Shown: piece after piece, positions 63,615-64,000 of the stretch
How positions within the stretch are numbered: the stretch's first letter is position 1
Layout of the letters: every line of letters begins with the position of its first letter
Source of the DNA: Sphingomonas liriopis
GTDB lineage: Bacteria > Pseudomonadota > Alphaproteobacteria > Sphingomonadales > Sphingomonadaceae
Assembly: GCF_024211255.1 (NCBI RefSeq)
Contig: NZ_JAMLDY010000002.1
Location: forward strand, 124,001 to 188,000
Length of the DNA: 64,000 nucleotides
Direction: 5' to 3'
Translations under genes and position numbers: made by a program
Notes under the pieces: generated by a model
The model's database searches: none
Told to the model about the DNA's origin: nothing
The model's input: the letters and a program-made list of their open reading frames with translations, nothing else

Positions 63615-64000
63615 ATGACGCCTGCGCTCAAGCCCCTTTCGCAACAGGTGATCGTCATCACCGGCGCCAGTTCGGGGATCGGCCTCGCCACCGCGCGCCG
63701 CGCCGCCACCAGGGGCGCGCGCGTGCTGCTGGTGTCGCGCGACGAGGCGGGGTTGCGCGGGATCGTCGCCGACATCACCGCCGCGGGGGGTATCGCCGAT
63801 GCCTATGCCGCCGACGTCGGCGACGCCGATGCGGTGGTTGCCGCCGCGGCGCATGCGCGGCAGCGGTTCGGGCGGATCGACACCTGGGTCAACGATGCCG
63901 GCACCGCGATCTACGGCAAGCTGGTCGACGTCCCCGACGACGAGCATCGCCAGCTGTTCCAGACCAATTATTTCGGGGTGGTGCACGGCTGCCTCGCCGC
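63615..64000 (+). CDS. SDR-family oxidoreductase, 3'-truncated by the window edge
   Basis: The frame opens at ATG 63615 and is still open at the window end (128 codons seen). The cofactor loop VIVITGASSGIGLATAR is present, followed by AADVGDADAV (adenine site), NDAGTAIYGKL in place of NNAG, and QTNYFGVVHG. The catalytic Ser/Tyr/Lys lie beyond the window. It is divergent from the ClpP-like gene. Confidence 0.88.
   Translation, partial: MTPALKPLSQQVIVITGASSGIGLATARRAATRGARVLLVSRDEAGLRGIVADITAAGGIADAYAADVGDADAVVAAAAHARQRFGRIDTWVNDAGTAIYGKLVDVPDDEHRQLFQTNYFGVVHGCLA

Overview
The window is high-GC DNA that reads as a chromosomal segment of a sphingomonad (Sphingomonadales, Alphaproteobacteria), probably Sphingomonas or a close relative. 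The basis is the core-gene content (plant/alphaproteobacterial-type GshA, HdaA, ZapE, a mdh-sucD-sucA-sucB-lpdA TCA block), a large TonB-dependent receptor, the DUF2066 protein next to purM/purN, and dense alphaproteobacterial-type palindromic repeats. No rRNA, CRISPR array, prophage or classical insertion sequence was seen. Genus assignment is inference from gene content only.

Layout. 1-6765: 3' part of ligA, a TonB-dependent receptor, and a LytS/LytTR two-component pair. 6800-11130, minus strand: a tiny membrane protein, an inositol-phosphatase-family enzyme coupled to a PmbA/TldE protein, an AT-richer orphan gene, and ubiA. 11239-13572, plus strand: a small membrane protein, rsmE, gshA. 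13678-18021, minus strand: PPK2 kinase, APC permease, aspS. 18194-19656: rnd and an I78-type lipoprotein. 19799-25527, minus strand: ppx, ppk1, hdaA, a DUF2066 protein. 25790-28397, plus strand: purM, purN, a MmcQ/YjbR protein, a membrane-anchored orphan. 28498-33065: an isoprenylcysteine-methyltransferase-like membrane protein, tRNA-Gly(TCC), an SDR/ADH/SRPBCC operon, tRNA-Tyr(GTA). 33231-37126: an rRNA 2'-O-methyltransferase, a ferredoxin, an AlkA-type glycosylase, mntH. 37212-51870: a tightly coupled glycogen operon glgP-glgB-glgC-glgA-pgm-glgX-trehalase, followed by a TetR regulator and a GMC oxidoreductase. 52023-63499, minus strand: lpdA, sucB, sucA, sucD, a GIY-YIG gene, mdh, zapE, a thioesterase, sdhB, a ClpP-like protein. 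63615-end: a truncated SDR gene.

Functionally the window holds three metabolic blocks: alpha-glucan storage and breakdown (glg operon plus trehalase), the oxidative half of the TCA cycle (2-oxoglutarate dehydrogenase complex, succinyl-CoA ligase alpha subunit, malate dehydrogenase, succinate dehydrogenase iron-sulfur subunit), and polyphosphate turnover (ppk1/ppx and a separate PPK2).

The most notable feature is a set of paired palindromic repeats (REPIN-like: two small hairpins in inverted orientation) scattered between genes. Several share a CACCCC...GGGGTC core. One pair has 29-bp inverted arms enclosing exactly one GIY-YIG endonuclease gene (58859-59235). A gene-less miniature with nearly the same arms lies about 5.3 kb away (53428-53529), which looks like an autonomous/non-autonomous pair. 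A related repeat with perfect 29-bp arms lies inside the glgX coding sequence (46503-46658) and is read through as exactly 52 codons. Another repeat carries a second palindrome inserted into one of its arms (19675-19738).
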